A stretch of DNA of 64,000 nt, from assembly GCF_014197855.1 (NCBI RefSeq), contig NZ_JACIGJ010000005.1, positions 62,001 through 126,000 of the forward strand, written 5' to 3'. The notes beneath the pieces are model-generated. The model was not told the origin of the DNA, ran no database searches, and worked only from the letters and a program-made list of their open reading frames with translations. This stretch comes from Roseospira marina (GTDB lineage Bacteria > Pseudomonadota > Alphaproteobacteria > Rhodospirillales > Rhodospirillaceae). Within the stretch, counting starts at the first letter, position 1; every line of letters starts with the position of its first letter. The translations under genes were made by a program, and so were the position numbers. Below, piece after piece: positions 20,064 through 28,910 of this stretch.

Positions 20064-20666
20064 TCAGCGCACGGATTGAAGGGCGCGCAACAGTTCACGC
20101 TCGGCCTCGGAGCGCTCGTCCTCGATGAAAAAATCGTCCTCCTCGGCGTCGTCCCGTGCCGGAGGCGCCGGGTTCAGCCCGCGCGGGCGTCGGCCCGGAA
20201 CCGGGGGAGGCGCGGGCACGCCGCTGCCGGCCGCTGTCGTGTCCCCGGGACGGCCGGCGCGGCCGCGGGCCTCGTTGAGCGCGCGGGTGAGTTCGCGGCG
20301 TTCGGCCGCCGCCGACGACGCGCCGTTCGTGCCCCCGCCGGACGCACGCGGGGCGCGCGTGCCGGTTTCCAGCCGGCCGAGCGTGGTTTCGGCCCGATCC
20401 ACCATGAACGCGAGGTCGTCGCGCAGCGTTTGCGCTTTCTCGACACGGTCCTGCAACGCGCGGCCAGCGTCGTCGGCCGCCTTGCGCAGTTTGGGGATGC
20501 CCGATTCCGCGCGGTGCGTGGCCTCGTTGAAACTGCCGATCAGCCGCGCCAGTTCATCGCGATTGCGACGCAGGTCCGCAAGCCGGCTGTTCAGGATCCA
20601 CGCGAACACGATGGTCGGAACCAGCAGTGCCACAATGGCGATATCGAGGAACGTGCTCAACGACAT
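20064..20666 (-). CDS. DUF6468 flagellar-associated protein
   Basis: A 200-residue protein with one N-terminal membrane helix (residues 6-25), a long helical/coiled-coil stretch (about 26-110: RRNRDELARLIGSFNEA, then RVEKAQTLRDDLAFMVDRAE), a Pro/Gly-rich linker, and an acidic C-terminus (EEDDFFIEDERSE). This matches the DUF6468 family found downstream of fliM in alphaproteobacteria; its role in the flagellum is not established. It is 82 bases downstream of fliM. AGAGG lies six bases before the ATG. It could be a scaffold or positioning factor (inference). Confidence 0.8.
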   Translation of the reverse strand: MSLSTFLDIAIVALLVPTIVFAWILNSRLADLRRNRDELARLIGSFNEATHRAESGIPKLRKAADDAGRALQDRVEKAQTLRDDLAFMVDRAETTLGRLETGTRAPRASGGGTNGASSAAAERRELTRALNEARGRAGRPGDTTAAGSGVPAPPPVPGRRPRGLNPAPPARDDAEEDDFFIEDERSEAERELLRALQSVR

Positions 20667-20748
20667 GGTGGCCTCTCGGGTGCAACGGTGCGCAGCACGG
20701 AACGCGGCACCGGCAGGGTCTGGCGGCAGGATGCGATCACCAGGACCA

Positions 20749-21948
20749 TCACATCGGTTTGGCCCGTTGGTGGGCCTTGCGGTCCACCCGGATGGCGATG
20801 TTGGCGCCGCGACGCCCCATGCGGCCGGCGAACATCGGCACGTCGCCGCAGCGGAGCATCACGGTGGAGTCCGGTGTGGCGTTGAACATGATCTGAGAGC
20901 CGACCTCAAGGTTCAGGATATGCCGCAATGGCAACTCTACCTCGTCAAGGATGGCCTCCATTTCAACCTCGGTGAACCACATCTCCTCCGCAAGGTGAGT
21001 TTCCCAGATGGAATCGCGACCGAACTTTTCGCCCATGAACATCTGAAGCAGAAGTTCACGCACGGGTTCGAGAGTCGCGTAGGGGATCAGCAGCTCCAGG
21101 CGCCCCCCGCGGTCCTCCATGTCGATGCGCAGCTTGGCCACGATGGCGGCGTTGGCGGGCCGCGAGATGGTCGCGAAGCGGGGATTGGTCTCCAGCCGCT
21201 CGAACCGGAAGGTGACCGGCGACAGGGGGTCGAAGGCCGCCGACAGGTCGGCCAGCACCACATGCACCAGCCGCTCGACCAGATTGCGTTCGATGGTGGT
21301 GTAGGGCCGCCCCTCGATCCGCATCGCTGCCGTGCCGCGCCGCCCGCCAAGCAGCACGTCCACGATGGAATAGATCATCGACGAATCGATGGTCAGCAGG
21401 CCGGAGTTGTCCCACTCCTCGGCCTTGAACACCGACAGCATGGCCGGCAGGGGGATCGAGTTCAGATAATCGCCGAAGCGTAGCGACAGGATGTTGTCGA
21501 GCGAGACTTCGACGTTGTCGGACGTGAAGTTGCGCAGCGACGTGGACATCATGCGCACCAGCCGGTCGAACACCACCTCCAGCATCGGCAGGCGTTCGTA
21601 CGAGACCAGGGCGCTGTTCAGGATCGCCTGGATGCCGGACTTGTCGGTGCTGATGTCGTCGGATTCGTCGAAGCCCAGCAGGCTATCGATCTCGTCCTGG
21701 TTCAGAACCCGGGTGCTTTCCCGGCCGCCGCCACCACCCGCGGCCGCCTCACCGTCGCCACCGCCGTCGTCATCGCCGAGCATGGCCTCCCACTCGGCGG
21801 CGGCGTTGGCATCGGCGTCCCCGCCGCCACCACCGTCCCCTCCGCCGTCCTTGCCCTCGTCCTCGTCCACCATGGCGGCCCATTCGGCCATCATGGCTTC
21901 CTCATCTTCCTGGCTGACCTCGCGGCCTGGTTCGTCGGAAGGCGTCAT
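20749..21948 (-). CDS. fliM: Flagellar motor switch protein FliM
   Basis: A 399-residue C-ring protein that binds phospho-CheY and sets the direction of motor rotation. The CheY-binding segment LNQDEIDSLLGFD starts at residue 82 instead of near the N-terminus, because of an acidic, Gly-rich extension of about 80 residues. The middle domain (SYERLPMLEVVFDRL, and DYLNSIPLPAMLSVF) and the C-terminal SpoA-like domain (LRHILNLEVGSQIMFN) are normal. The extension contains two copies of an AEW-x-AM motif (residues 21-26 and 51-56) followed by acidic residues. It lies between fliL and DUF6468. The family is usually about 330 residues long. Confidence 0.95.
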   Translation of the reverse strand: MTPSDEPGREVSQEDEEAMMAEWAAMVDEDEGKDGGGDGGGGGDADANAAAEWEAMLGDDDGGGDGEAAAGGGGGRESTRVLNQDEIDSLLGFDESDDISTDKSGIQAILNSALVSYERLPMLEVVFDRLVRMMSTSLRNFTSDNVEVSLDNILSLRFGDYLNSIPLPAMLSVFKAEEWDNSGLLTIDSSMIYSIVDVLLGGRRGTAAMRIEGRPYTTIERNLVERLVHVVLADLSAAFDPLSPVTFRFERLETNPRFATISRPANAAIVAKLRIDMEDRGGRLELLIPYATLEPVRELLLQMFMGEKFGRDSIWETHLAEEMWFTEVEMEAILDEVELPLRHILNLEVGSQIMFNATPDSTVMLRCGDVPMFAGRMGRRGANIAIRVDRKAHQRAKPM

Positions 21949-22017
21949 GTCTGCGCGTATCCCCGGTCCTCGAACGCGTCGGATGGTGGCGGCGGGCGCT
22001 GTGGCCCGCGTCCGCCG

Positions 22018-22629
22018 TTATTGCACCAGCATTTCCTTGAACAGCACCGCGTTGACGCGCGCTGGCCGCACGGCATTTCCGACGCGGCGGAGCAGCTCCT
22101 CGCGGACCCGGTAGATGCCGGCGGCGCCTTGCAGATCCTCGACCCGCAGCTCGCGGAGAAAGACCTGGAAGTTGTCGATCACGCGCGGCATGACCTCCTC
22201 GACGCGGCTGACGTCTGCCGGGTTGGCCAGTTCGAGGCTGACCCGTACCTTCAAAAAGTGGGGTTTGCGCGAGCCGGTGTTCAGGTCAACGACCATTTCC
22301 GGCAGGTCGTAGAACACGGTGCCGCCGAGGGCGCCACCGCCCCCGTGGCCGTCGTCGCCCCCGTGGCCTCCACCGCCGCCGTGACCATCGCCCCCGCCGC
22401 CATGGCCGTCGTCGCCCGCCGAGGCGGACCCGTGCGCCGCGTCATCGCCGCCGCCTAGGATGGGATCCAGCAGGCCCGTGAAGAATGCGCCGGCGGCCCC
22501 GCCCACAAGAAGCAGGATCGGCAGCACGATCAGCAGCAGCTTTTTCTTCCCGCCCGATCGTTTGCCGCCGTCGTCAAGCCCGTCTTCGCCTTCGGCGTCG
22601 TAGTCGTCTTCTTCCAGATCGTCAGCCAT
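22018..22629 (-). CDS. fliL: Flagellar basal body-associated protein FliL
   Basis: A 203-residue inner-membrane protein that sits by the stator and supports torque. Residues 1-28 are acidic cytoplasmic sequence and then a Lys cluster, 30-52 the membrane helix, and 59-103 an unusual periplasmic linker of Gly, Asp and five His in GHGGGG-like units. Residues 104-203 form the FliL domain (DLPEMVVDLNTG, and HFLKVRVSLELA). The ATG at 22629 is preferred: a sigma-54-like element ends about 20 bases upstream and would leave a short leader. An ATG at 22641 would lie at or before that transcript start. The gene is divergent from flgF. Confidence 0.93.
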   Translation of the reverse strand: MADDLEEDDYDAEGEDGLDDGGKRSGGKKKLLLIVLPILLLVGGAAGAFFTGLLDPILGGGDDAAHGSASAGDDGHGGGGDGHGGGGGHGGDDGHGGGGALGGTVFYDLPEMVVDLNTGSRKPHFLKVRVSLELANPADVSRVEEVMPRVIDNFQVFLRELRVEDLQGAAGIYRVREELLRRVGNAVRPARVNAVLFKEMLVQ

Positions 22630-22649
22630 CGCTTCCGGCATCCACTGGC

Positions 22650-22664
22650 GCGAGGGACGTGCCG
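22650..22664 (-). promoter_or_regulatory. Sigma-54-like promoter for fliL
   Basis: On the minus strand the sequence is CGGCACG-TCCC-TCGC, close to the TGGCACG-N4-TTGC consensus, with the -24 GG and -12 GC doublets at the correct 10-base spacing. Transcription would begin near 22639, leaving about ten bases before the ATG at 22629. There are two mismatches to consensus, so it is a candidate only. Confidence 0.45.
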
Positions 22665-23018
22665 GTCCGGCCTGACGGCGGAGGGCACGGTCGCGCGTCC
22701 GTCCATGGGTTCGGCGCCAGACGGGCGCACCGGCGGGGCAATGCCCCGGGATCCGGCCGGTTCCGCCGGGTCCGGCAGCGGGCGGGCGCGGCCTGTGCGC
22801 ATCGCGCATGGGACCACCAATCCGCCGCCGGAGCAAAGCGTAGGCTCCACTCCTTAAGAAATGGTTCAGTGCCCATGGACCCGGCAAGAACTGCCCGGCA
22901 ACGCCCGCCGGGGGACCGTCAGGGGGCCTGTGCTGCGGCATCCGGTCCGTCCTGGCGTGGTCTGCCGCGGGGCCGGCAGGGCGCGGAAACCGGCCAGCTT
23001 CGGGCTGAGGGCGACGGC

Positions 23019-23034
23019 TGGCACGCCGCCTGCT
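23019..23034 (+). promoter_or_regulatory. Sigma-54-like promoter for flgF
   Basis: TGGCACG-CCGC-CTGCT matches the RpoN consensus TGGCACG-N4-TTGCW at all but one position, with the -24 GG and -12 GC exactly spaced. It lies about 70 bases upstream of the flgF ATG. Flagellar rod and ring genes of alphaproteobacteria are commonly sigma-54 dependent, through an FlbD- or FleQ-type activator. Confidence 0.65.
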
Positions 23035-23104
23035 AGGGACCAGCCGGACCTATGGGTCCATGCCGGGGACTCCCCGTGTCGGACAGCAACAGGCCGGTCG
23101 AATC

Positions 23105-23848
23105 ATGCAGACGCCTTCTTACATCGCCCTGTCCCGTCAGACCGCGCTGTGGCGCCAGATGGATGTGGTGGCGAACAACATCGCCAACATGAACACCCCG
23201 GGGTTCAAGGGCGAGAGCCTCATGTTCTCGGAGTATCGGACTCCGTCGCGCGGCACCGACAGCGCGTTCGCGGACATGCTGTCCTATACCTACGATTTCG
23301 GCTCGCACCGCGATGTCGCCCTGGGGCCCATGGAGCAGACGGGGAACCCCCTCGATCTCGCAATCAATGGACCGGGCTACTTCGAGGTCGAGACGGATTT
23401 CGGCCGCTTCTACACCCGCAATGGTCGGTTCATGCTCGACGCCGACGGCATGGTCGTCACCGGGCAGGGCCATCCGGTCCTCAGCACGAACGGAACGCCG
23501 TTCTTCGTGGCGCCGAACGAACGCGACATCGTGATTGCACGGGACGGCACCGTCTCCACCGAGAACGGCGCCATCGGCCAATTGAACATCGTGTCCTTCG
23601 AGGACGAGCAGGCGCTGCTACGGGTGCAGGCGGGCCTGTACGATGCCGGCGAGCAGGACCCACAGGCCGCCGAGGGGCTGGCCATCGAGCAGGGCATGTT
23701 GGAGGGGTCCAACGTCGAGCCGACCCGCGAGATTACCCGCCTCATCGATACCCAGCGGGCCTATGAGGCGGTGCAGAAGCTGATCGAAGACGAATCCGAT
23801 CGCCAGCAACGGGCTATCAAGGCCCTGACGGGCGCAGATCAAGTTTAG
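23105..23848 (+). CDS. flgF: Flagellar proximal rod protein FlgF
   Basis: A 247-residue rod protein. The N-terminal rod signature is SRQTALWRQMDVVANNIANMNTPGF, with ANNIANMNTPGFK the standard flagellar rod/hook motif. The C-terminal helix (LIDTQRAYEAVQKLIEDE) is the usual coiled assembly segment. It is exported through the flagellar type III pathway and joins the cell-proximal rod with FlgB, C and G. ATG 23105 is chosen over an upstream start at 23060, since families begin directly with the rod motif. It is the first gene of flgF-flgG-flgA-flgH. Confidence 0.94.
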   Translation: MQTPSYIALSRQTALWRQMDVVANNIANMNTPGFKGESLMFSEYRTPSRGTDSAFADMLSYTYDFGSHRDVALGPMEQTGNPLDLAINGPGYFEVETDFGRFYTRNGRFMLDADGMVVTGQGHPVLSTNGTPFFVAPNERDIVIARDGTVSTENGAIGQLNIVSFEDEQALLRVQAGLYDAGEQDPQAAEGLAIEQGMLEGSNVEPTREITRLIDTQRAYEAVQKLIEDESDRQQRAIKALTGADQV

Positions 23849-23939
23849 AGCACGTCGCGAGCGATCGAACACAGATCGCGCCCACGGTGTGCGTCATTAT
23901 GAACAGGACCTTAGGTTCCAGGAAGGGGCGGAGGAGACC

Positions 23940-24725
23940 ATGCGCTCGCTGAGCATCGGCGCCACCGGCATGTTGGCCCAGCAACAGAACGTGGAAGTCA
24001 TTTCCAACAACATCGCCAACATGAACACGACGGCGTACACCCGTCGGCGCACGGAATTTCACGACCTGCTGTATCAAAGCCTGCGGCGCGCGGGGTCCAC
24101 GTCGTCGGATACCGGCGATATCGTGCCGGCCGGTGTTCAGCTTGGCCTGGGTGTGAAGACCGCGGCCGTCTATCGCATCACGGAACAGGGCAGCATGCTG
24201 TCCACCAACAACAGTCTCGACCTCGCGATTGAGGGCAAGGGCTACTTCCAGATTGATCTGCCCTCGGGCGAGACCGGGTACACGCGCGACGGGTCGTTCC
24301 AGCTCAGCCCCGACGGCGAGGTGGTCACCCACGACGGCTACAAGGTCCAGGGTGTGTCGACCATCCCGAACGAGGCGGTCAGCATCACCATCAACCAGTC
24401 GGGCGAGGTGCTGTACAAGCTGGACGGTCAGAACGCGCTGGTGAACGCCGGGCAGATCCAGCTTGCGCTGTTCCCGAACGAGGCCGGCCTGAACCCCGAG
24501 GGCGATAACCTGTTTACCGAAACCGAGGCCTCGGGGGCGCCCAGCACGAACAACCCAGGTCAGCCGGGCTATGGCACCGTGCTTCAAGGATTTCTTGAGA
24601 CCTCCAATGTCAATGTGGTCTCGGAGATCACCGAACTGATCAGCGCCCAGCGCGCCTACGAGATGAACTCGAAGGCCATCACGACGTCCGACGAGATGAT
24701 GTCCACCATCTCCCGGATGCAGTAA
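23940..24725 (+). CDS. flgG: Flagellar distal rod protein FlgG
   Basis: A 261-residue rod protein, the normal length. The N-terminal motif is SIGATGMLAQQQNVEVISNNIANMNTT, followed by the FlgG-specific YTRRRTEFHDLLYQSL segment. The C-terminus has ELISAQRAYEMNSKAI. Together with FlgF, H and I it spans the periplasm up to the L ring. GGAGGAG lies five bases before the ATG; the open frame upstream of it is not used. The gap to flgF is about 90 bases. Confidence 0.96.
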   Translation: MRSLSIGATGMLAQQQNVEVISNNIANMNTTAYTRRRTEFHDLLYQSLRRAGSTSSDTGDIVPAGVQLGLGVKTAAVYRITEQGSMLSTNNSLDLAIEGKGYFQIDLPSGETGYTRDGSFQLSPDGEVVTHDGYKVQGVSTIPNEAVSITINQSGEVLYKLDGQNALVNAGQIQLALFPNEAGLNPEGDNLFTETEASGAPSTNNPGQPGYGTVLQGFLETSNVNVVSEITELISAQRAYEMNSKAITTSDEMMSTISRMQ

Positions 24726-24778
24726 CCACCCGATCTGCCACGCCACCCGGGCGCCGAGTCCGGGAGGGAGAGTCCACC

Positions 24779-26059
24779 ATGATCGACCGCCGTTTCCGTC
24801 GCCGTTGCTCTCCGTCGCCCGCCCGGTTGGGGTGGGGACGGCTGTCGCGTGGGTGCGGGGCGGCGCATGGCCGGATCCGCACGGGGCGTGGCTTCGCGTT
24901 TGGCGCGGCGTTCGGTCTGGCGGCCGGGCTGGCCCTGCTCCTAACGGCGCCCCTTGGGGGCTCCGGGGTGGCGCACGCGAACGAGGTGGTCATGCCGGTG
25001 GCCGCTGCTGGGGCCGTGTCGGCCGATCCGGGCGGAACGCCGGCGGGTGCCGAGGCCGCTGCCCCTCTTCCCGACATTACGGCGCTGGCCGACGCTTTGG
25101 TGAACGCGGCCACGCGCCGCTCCGTTCTCGACGGCACCTCCAGCGACGGGCGCGGCGTCGGCGGTATGGTCCGCGCCGTTCTGCGGCCCGAGGTAACCAT
25201 TGAACGGCCCCTGCTCCAGTTGGGGGATGTGTTCGGCGGTCTGCCCAAGGAGGTGGCGAGCGTTCCGGTCGGGCATGCCCCCGACCCGGGCGGCCGGCTG
25301 GTGCTGGATGCGGCCTATCTGGAAGCCCTGGCCACCGATTACGGCGTGGACTGGCGTCCGGCGAGCCGGTTCGTTCAGGCGATCGTGTCCCGCACTGGGT
25401 ATCCGATCGGTCGGGTGCATGCGGTCGAGGCGTTGCGGGCGCGGCTGCTCGACGAGGGCATGCCACCCGAGGCCGAGGTGGACGTCAATATGTTCACGAT
25501 TCAGGCCGTCGTCGGTACGCCGGAGGAGGCGCGAGTCGCGGTGCGCGACCTGTATTATGACAACCGCACCGGCCGCTTCAACGCGCTGTTGCAGGTTCCC
25601 GCCGAGGGACCGAACGCCCGGCCGGTGCGTCTGACCGGCTCGGTCCATGTTTCGGTGGACGTGCCCGTGCTGATCCGGCCGATCCGGCGGGATATGGTCA
25701 TCACGGAGGCGGACCTGGGCTGGGACTCGGTGCGTCGGTCCGACCTGCGGCCGGATATCCTGCTGGATCCCGAGGATCTGCTTGGCCGTGCGGCGCGGTA
25801 CGGCATCCAGGCCGGGCGCCCGGTGCGCGTCAACCAAGTGCGGCTGCCCGAGTTGATCCACCGCAACGGTCTCGTGACCATGGTCCTGGAAACCCCCTTT
25901 ATGACGGTGACCGCGCGCGGTCGCGCGTTGGAGAGCGGCGCCAGGGGCGAAACCGTGCGGATCGCCAATCTGGCGTCGGACAAGGAGGTTCTGGCGGTTG
26001 TGACGGGGCGCGACACGGTCCAGGTCCGCATGGATTTGGTGACCGTGGCCACCCGCTGA
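24779..26059 (+). CDS. flgA: P-ring formation chaperone FlgA, extended
   Basis: A 426-residue periplasmic assembly protein for the P ring. The N-terminus is an Arg-rich stretch and a signal-like helix at about residues 38-58. Residues 60-130 are Ala/Gly-rich. The conserved SAF/FlgA part occupies roughly 290-426 (IRPIRRDMVITEADLGWDSVR, VRLPELIHRNGLVTMVLETP). The whole protein is longer than the more usual 220-330 residues because of added N-terminal sequence and a middle domain. A ribosome site (GGGAGGGA) precedes the ATG. It lies between flgG and flgH; flgI is not in the window. Confidence 0.9.
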   Translation: MIDRRFRRRCSPSPARLGWGRLSRGCGAAHGRIRTGRGFAFGAAFGLAAGLALLLTAPLGGSGVAHANEVVMPVAAAGAVSADPGGTPAGAEAAAPLPDITALADALVNAATRRSVLDGTSSDGRGVGGMVRAVLRPEVTIERPLLQLGDVFGGLPKEVASVPVGHAPDPGGRLVLDAAYLEALATDYGVDWRPASRFVQAIVSRTGYPIGRVHAVEALRARLLDEGMPPEAEVDVNMFTIQAVVGTPEEARVAVRDLYYDNRTGRFNALLQVPAEGPNARPVRLTGSVHVSVDVPVLIRPIRRDMVITEADLGWDSVRRSDLRPDILLDPEDLLGRAARYGIQAGRPVRVNQVRLPELIHRNGLVTMVLETPFMTVTARGRALESGARGETVRIANLASDKEVLAVVTGRDTVQVRMDLVTVATR

Positions 26060-26114
26060 TGCCACGACACGCGGCGCCGCGCGCGCAGACGACCCATCGT
26101 TTGGGAGAAGACCG

Positions 26115-26921
26115 ATGACCGCCCCCCGCTGTTCCCATCTCGCGACCGTTTCCCCGCCTGCGCGCCGTTTGGCCCGGGGTCTGGGCACGCTGGCCGCCGT
26201 TGGCCTTCTGGGGAGCGCGCTGGCCGGCTGCAACACGCTTCAGCGGCTGGCCGAGATCGGCGATCCGCCCTCCATGTCGGAGGTGGAGAACCCCACGCTG
26301 CGGCGCGACTATAAGCCCGTGACGATGCCGATGCCGACACCGCAGGTGGCCACGCCGAACCCGAACAGCCTGTGGCGGCCTGGCGCGCGGGCGTTCTTCA
26401 AGGACCAGCGCGCCAGCGACGTCGGTGACATTCTGACCGTCGTGGTGGATATCGAGAACGAGCAGGCGAGCCTGAACAATTCGCTGTCGCAGGGCCGCAC
26501 GAGCGGCGAAGGCGCGGGGCTGGACAACTTCTTCGGCTATGAGGCGGGGCTGACCAACATCTTCCCGAACGAGCTGGATCCGTCCAACCTGGTCAACTTC
26601 GGCTCCAACAGCGAGCATCAGGGCTCCGGCAACATCGCGCGCGCGGAGACCATCAACATCCGCCTCGCCGCCGTGGTGATCCAGGTGCTGCCGAACGGCA
26701 ACCTCGTGATCTCGGGCCGCCAGGAGGTGCGGGTGAGCGGCGAGTTGCGCGAGCTGACCGTGTCGGGCGTGATCCGGTCGCAGGACGTTCGGTCCGACAA
26801 CACGATCGACTGGGATAAGATCGCCGAGGCTCGGATCTCCTACGGTGGCCGGGGTTCGGTCACCGACTTGACCGAGCCGCGCTACGGCCAGCAGCTTTAC
26901 GACATCCTGTTCCCGTTCTGA
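26115..26921 (+). CDS. flgH: Flagellar L-ring lipoprotein FlgH
   Basis: A 268-residue outer-membrane lipoprotein that forms the L ring. It has a signal peptide with a lipobox (LAGC, Cys near residue 36). Family motifs follow: SLWRPGARAFFKDQRASDVGDI, DNFFGY, and NLVISGRQEVRVSGELRELTVSGVI near the C-terminus. The last gene of the flgF-G-A-H run, it is followed by a strong hairpin. GGGAG lies upstream of the ATG. Confidence 0.96.
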   Translation: MTAPRCSHLATVSPPARRLARGLGTLAAVGLLGSALAGCNTLQRLAEIGDPPSMSEVENPTLRRDYKPVTMPMPTPQVATPNPNSLWRPGARAFFKDQRASDVGDILTVVVDIENEQASLNNSLSQGRTSGEGAGLDNFFGYEAGLTNIFPNELDPSNLVNFGSNSEHQGSGNIARAETINIRLAAVVIQVLPNGNLVISGRQEVRVSGELRELTVSGVIRSQDVRSDNTIDWDKIAEARISYGGRGSVTDLTEPRYGQQLYDILFPF

Positions 26922-26953
26922 GGGCGGCCCAATCGGGCTTGCGCTCCCGGAAT

Positions 26954-26985
26954 CGACCGGGACCCGGCATACCGGGTCCCGGTCG
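26954..26985. terminator. Perfect 14-bp hairpin after flgH
   Basis: Arms 26954-26967 and 26972-26985 are exact complements (CGACCGGGACCCGG) around a CATA loop. On the plus strand a T/G tail follows (TTGTGTGT). It lies between flgH and the convergent ggt stop, so it may end transcription from both sides. Confidence 0.75.
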
Positions 26986-27004
26986 TTGTGTGTCTGGGCG
27001 AGGG

Positions 27005-28789
27005 TTATTCGCCGACGGCGACGCCCTCGCGGCGCGGGTCGGCGGCGCCGATCAGGCGGCCGTCCTGGATCAGGATGGCGTGTAGGCCCGACTCCAGCGC
27101 TCCCGTCTTCACCGCGTGCCCCAGCGCGACCAGACCATCGGCGTGGGCCAGCGCACCGGTGCCGTCCTCCAGCTCCGTCGGGCCGTTGCGGTTGACGACG
27201 TGTCCCATGTCGAGCGCCCCCTGCGGATCCATGCCCCAATCCAGGATCGCCACCAGCGCATTGGCCACGTAGTTGATGATCCGGGAACCGCCGGGCGAGC
27301 CCACCAGCAGCACCGGGGTGCCGTCGCGCAGCACGATGGTCGGCGACATGGACGAGCGCGGCCGCTTGCCGCCCTCGACGCGGTTCGCGACCGGGCGGCC
27401 GTCGACCTCCGGCGCGCGGGCGAAGTCGGTCAGCTCGTTGTTCAGCAGGAAGCCGTTCGTCATGACGCGGCTGCCGAACCCGGTTTCGATGGTCGTGGTC
27501 ATCGACACCATGTCGCCGTTGGCGTCCACGATGACGAAATGGCTGGTGCCCGGGCGTTCCACCTGGGTGTCGGGCGCCCACAGGGTGGCGTGGTCCTTCG
27601 GCGGGACTCCCGGTTCGGCCATCTCCATGGCGGAGTCGGGGTCGATCAGGGCGGCGCGCTCGGCCAGATAGGTGGCGTCGATCAGCCCGTAGGTCGGCAT
27701 CGGCACGTAGTCGGAATCCGCCATGTACAAGGCGCGGTCGGCGTAGGCGAGCTTGGCGGCCTCGATGTACAGGTGCCACCCCTCGACCGACGGACCCAGC
27801 GCCGGAAGGTCGTAGGTGCTCAGCATGCCCAGGATCTGCCCGACCGTCAGGCCGCCGGAGGTCGGCGGCCCCATGCCGCACACCGTGTCGCCGCGATAGG
27901 GCACGCAGACCGGCTCGCGCTGCACCACCGTGTAGGCCGCCATATCGTCCAGGGTCAGGATGCCCGGATTGATGTCGGTCTTGACCGCGGCCACGATGTC
28001 GGCGGCGATCGATCCGGTGTAGAACGGCGCCGAGCCCTCCGCCGCGATCCGGCGCAGCGTTTCGGCGAACGCGGGGTTCTTGAGCAGGGTGCCGGCGGCC
28101 TTGGGCGTGCCGTCGGAGTTGAAGAAGTAGGCCTTCGCCGTATCGAACAGGTCGAGTTTCTTGTCCTGCGCGGCGGCGATGGACTCCGCCAGCCGGGGTG
28201 AGATCGCGAATCCGGCGTCGGCCTTGGCGATGGTCGGTTGCAGCAGATCGGCCCAGGGCTTCGTGCCGAATTGGGTGTGCAGGGTCTCCAGCAGCTTCAG
28301 CGTGCCCGGCACGCCGACCGAACGACCGCCCACGACCGCGTCCCACCACGCCACGGGCTCGCCGTCCGGGCCGAGCCAATAGGTCTCGTCGGCGGCCAAG
28401 GGCGCCCGTTCGCGGCCGTCCAGGGTCGTCAGAGTCTGCTCGGATGCGTCCCAGTACAGCAGGAAGGCGCCGCCGCCGATGCCGCTGGACTGCGGCTCCA
28501 CGAGGTTCAGCATCATCTGCACGGCGACGGCGGCGTCGGCGGCCGAGCCGCCGTCGGCCAGAACGGCGCGGCCCGCCTCCGCCGCCAGCGGGTTCGCGGC
28601 GGCGACCATGTAGTCGTGGGCCACGACGCTGCCGCCCTCTGTGGTCTCGCCGCCCGGCGCGACCTCGGGCGCGGGCTCGGGCGCGGTGGCCACCGTGGTG
28701 CGGAGATGTCCGGCGTTGCCAAACACAACAAGGCCGGCCACGAAAAAAGCGGCCAGCACCAGCGCGGCCGAGCGCGTGTTCGGAGTCAT
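27005..28789 (-). CDS. ggt: Gamma-glutamyltransferase
   Basis: A 594-residue enzyme that cleaves the gamma-glutamyl bond of glutathione and related peptides in the periplasm. An N-terminal signal or anchor helix spans residues 9-28. Typical motifs are MVAAANPLAAEAGRAVL, DGRERAPLAA, the pro-enzyme cleavage site GTSHFVIVDANGDMVS (the Thr becomes the new N-terminus and nucleophile), and LLVGSPGGSRIINYV. The whole length and the Thr are intact, so it should self-process. GGAAGG lies six bases before the ATG, and the upstream region holds a 17-bp repeat array. Confidence 0.96.
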   Translation of the reverse strand: MTPNTRSAALVLAAFFVAGLVVFGNAGHLRTTVATAPEPAPEVAPGGETTEGGSVVAHDYMVAAANPLAAEAGRAVLADGGSAADAAVAVQMMLNLVEPQSSGIGGGAFLLYWDASEQTLTTLDGRERAPLAADETYWLGPDGEPVAWWDAVVGGRSVGVPGTLKLLETLHTQFGTKPWADLLQPTIAKADAGFAISPRLAESIAAAQDKKLDLFDTAKAYFFNSDGTPKAAGTLLKNPAFAETLRRIAAEGSAPFYTGSIAADIVAAVKTDINPGILTLDDMAAYTVVQREPVCVPYRGDTVCGMGPPTSGGLTVGQILGMLSTYDLPALGPSVEGWHLYIEAAKLAYADRALYMADSDYVPMPTYGLIDATYLAERAALIDPDSAMEMAEPGVPPKDHATLWAPDTQVERPGTSHFVIVDANGDMVSMTTTIETGFGSRVMTNGFLLNNELTDFARAPEVDGRPVANRVEGGKRPRSSMSPTIVLRDGTPVLLVGSPGGSRIINYVANALVAILDWGMDPQGALDMGHVVNRNGPTELEDGTGALAHADGLVALGHAVKTGALESGLHAILIQDGRLIGAADPRREGVAVGE

Positions 28790-28802
28790 GCAGCACCTTC
28801 CC

Positions 28803-28816
28803 GGGGGCGCGCCCCC
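28803..28816. repeat. 14-bp palindrome upstream of ggt
   Basis: GGGGGCGCGCCCCC is a perfect palindrome directly next to the 17-bp repeat array and 14 bases from the ggt start codon. It could be an operator or simply GC-rich sequence. Confidence 0.5.
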
Positions 28817-28817
28817 T

Positions 28818-28868
28818 GTTCAAACGAAGTCAGGGTTCAAACGAAGTCAGGGTTCAGGCGAGGTTAGG
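28818..28868. repeat. 17-bp tandem repeat, three copies
   Basis: Two identical units (28818-28834 and 28835-28851, GTTCAAACGAAGTCAGG) are followed by a diverged third (28852-28868). They lie in the 5' region of ggt, 29 to 79 bases before its ATG. Confidence 0.8.
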
Positions 28869-28910
28869 GGGGCAGACATGGTCTGGGCGGCCGGCGCGCG
28901 GACCGACGCC

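Larger units (their letters stand above)
22630..23104. other. 475-bp divergent flagellar control region
   Basis: It lies between fliL and flgF. It contains two sigma-54-like elements facing outward (see promoter entries), as expected for flagellar middle genes. No gene is supported; the open frames across it are arginine-rich. Confidence 0.6.
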
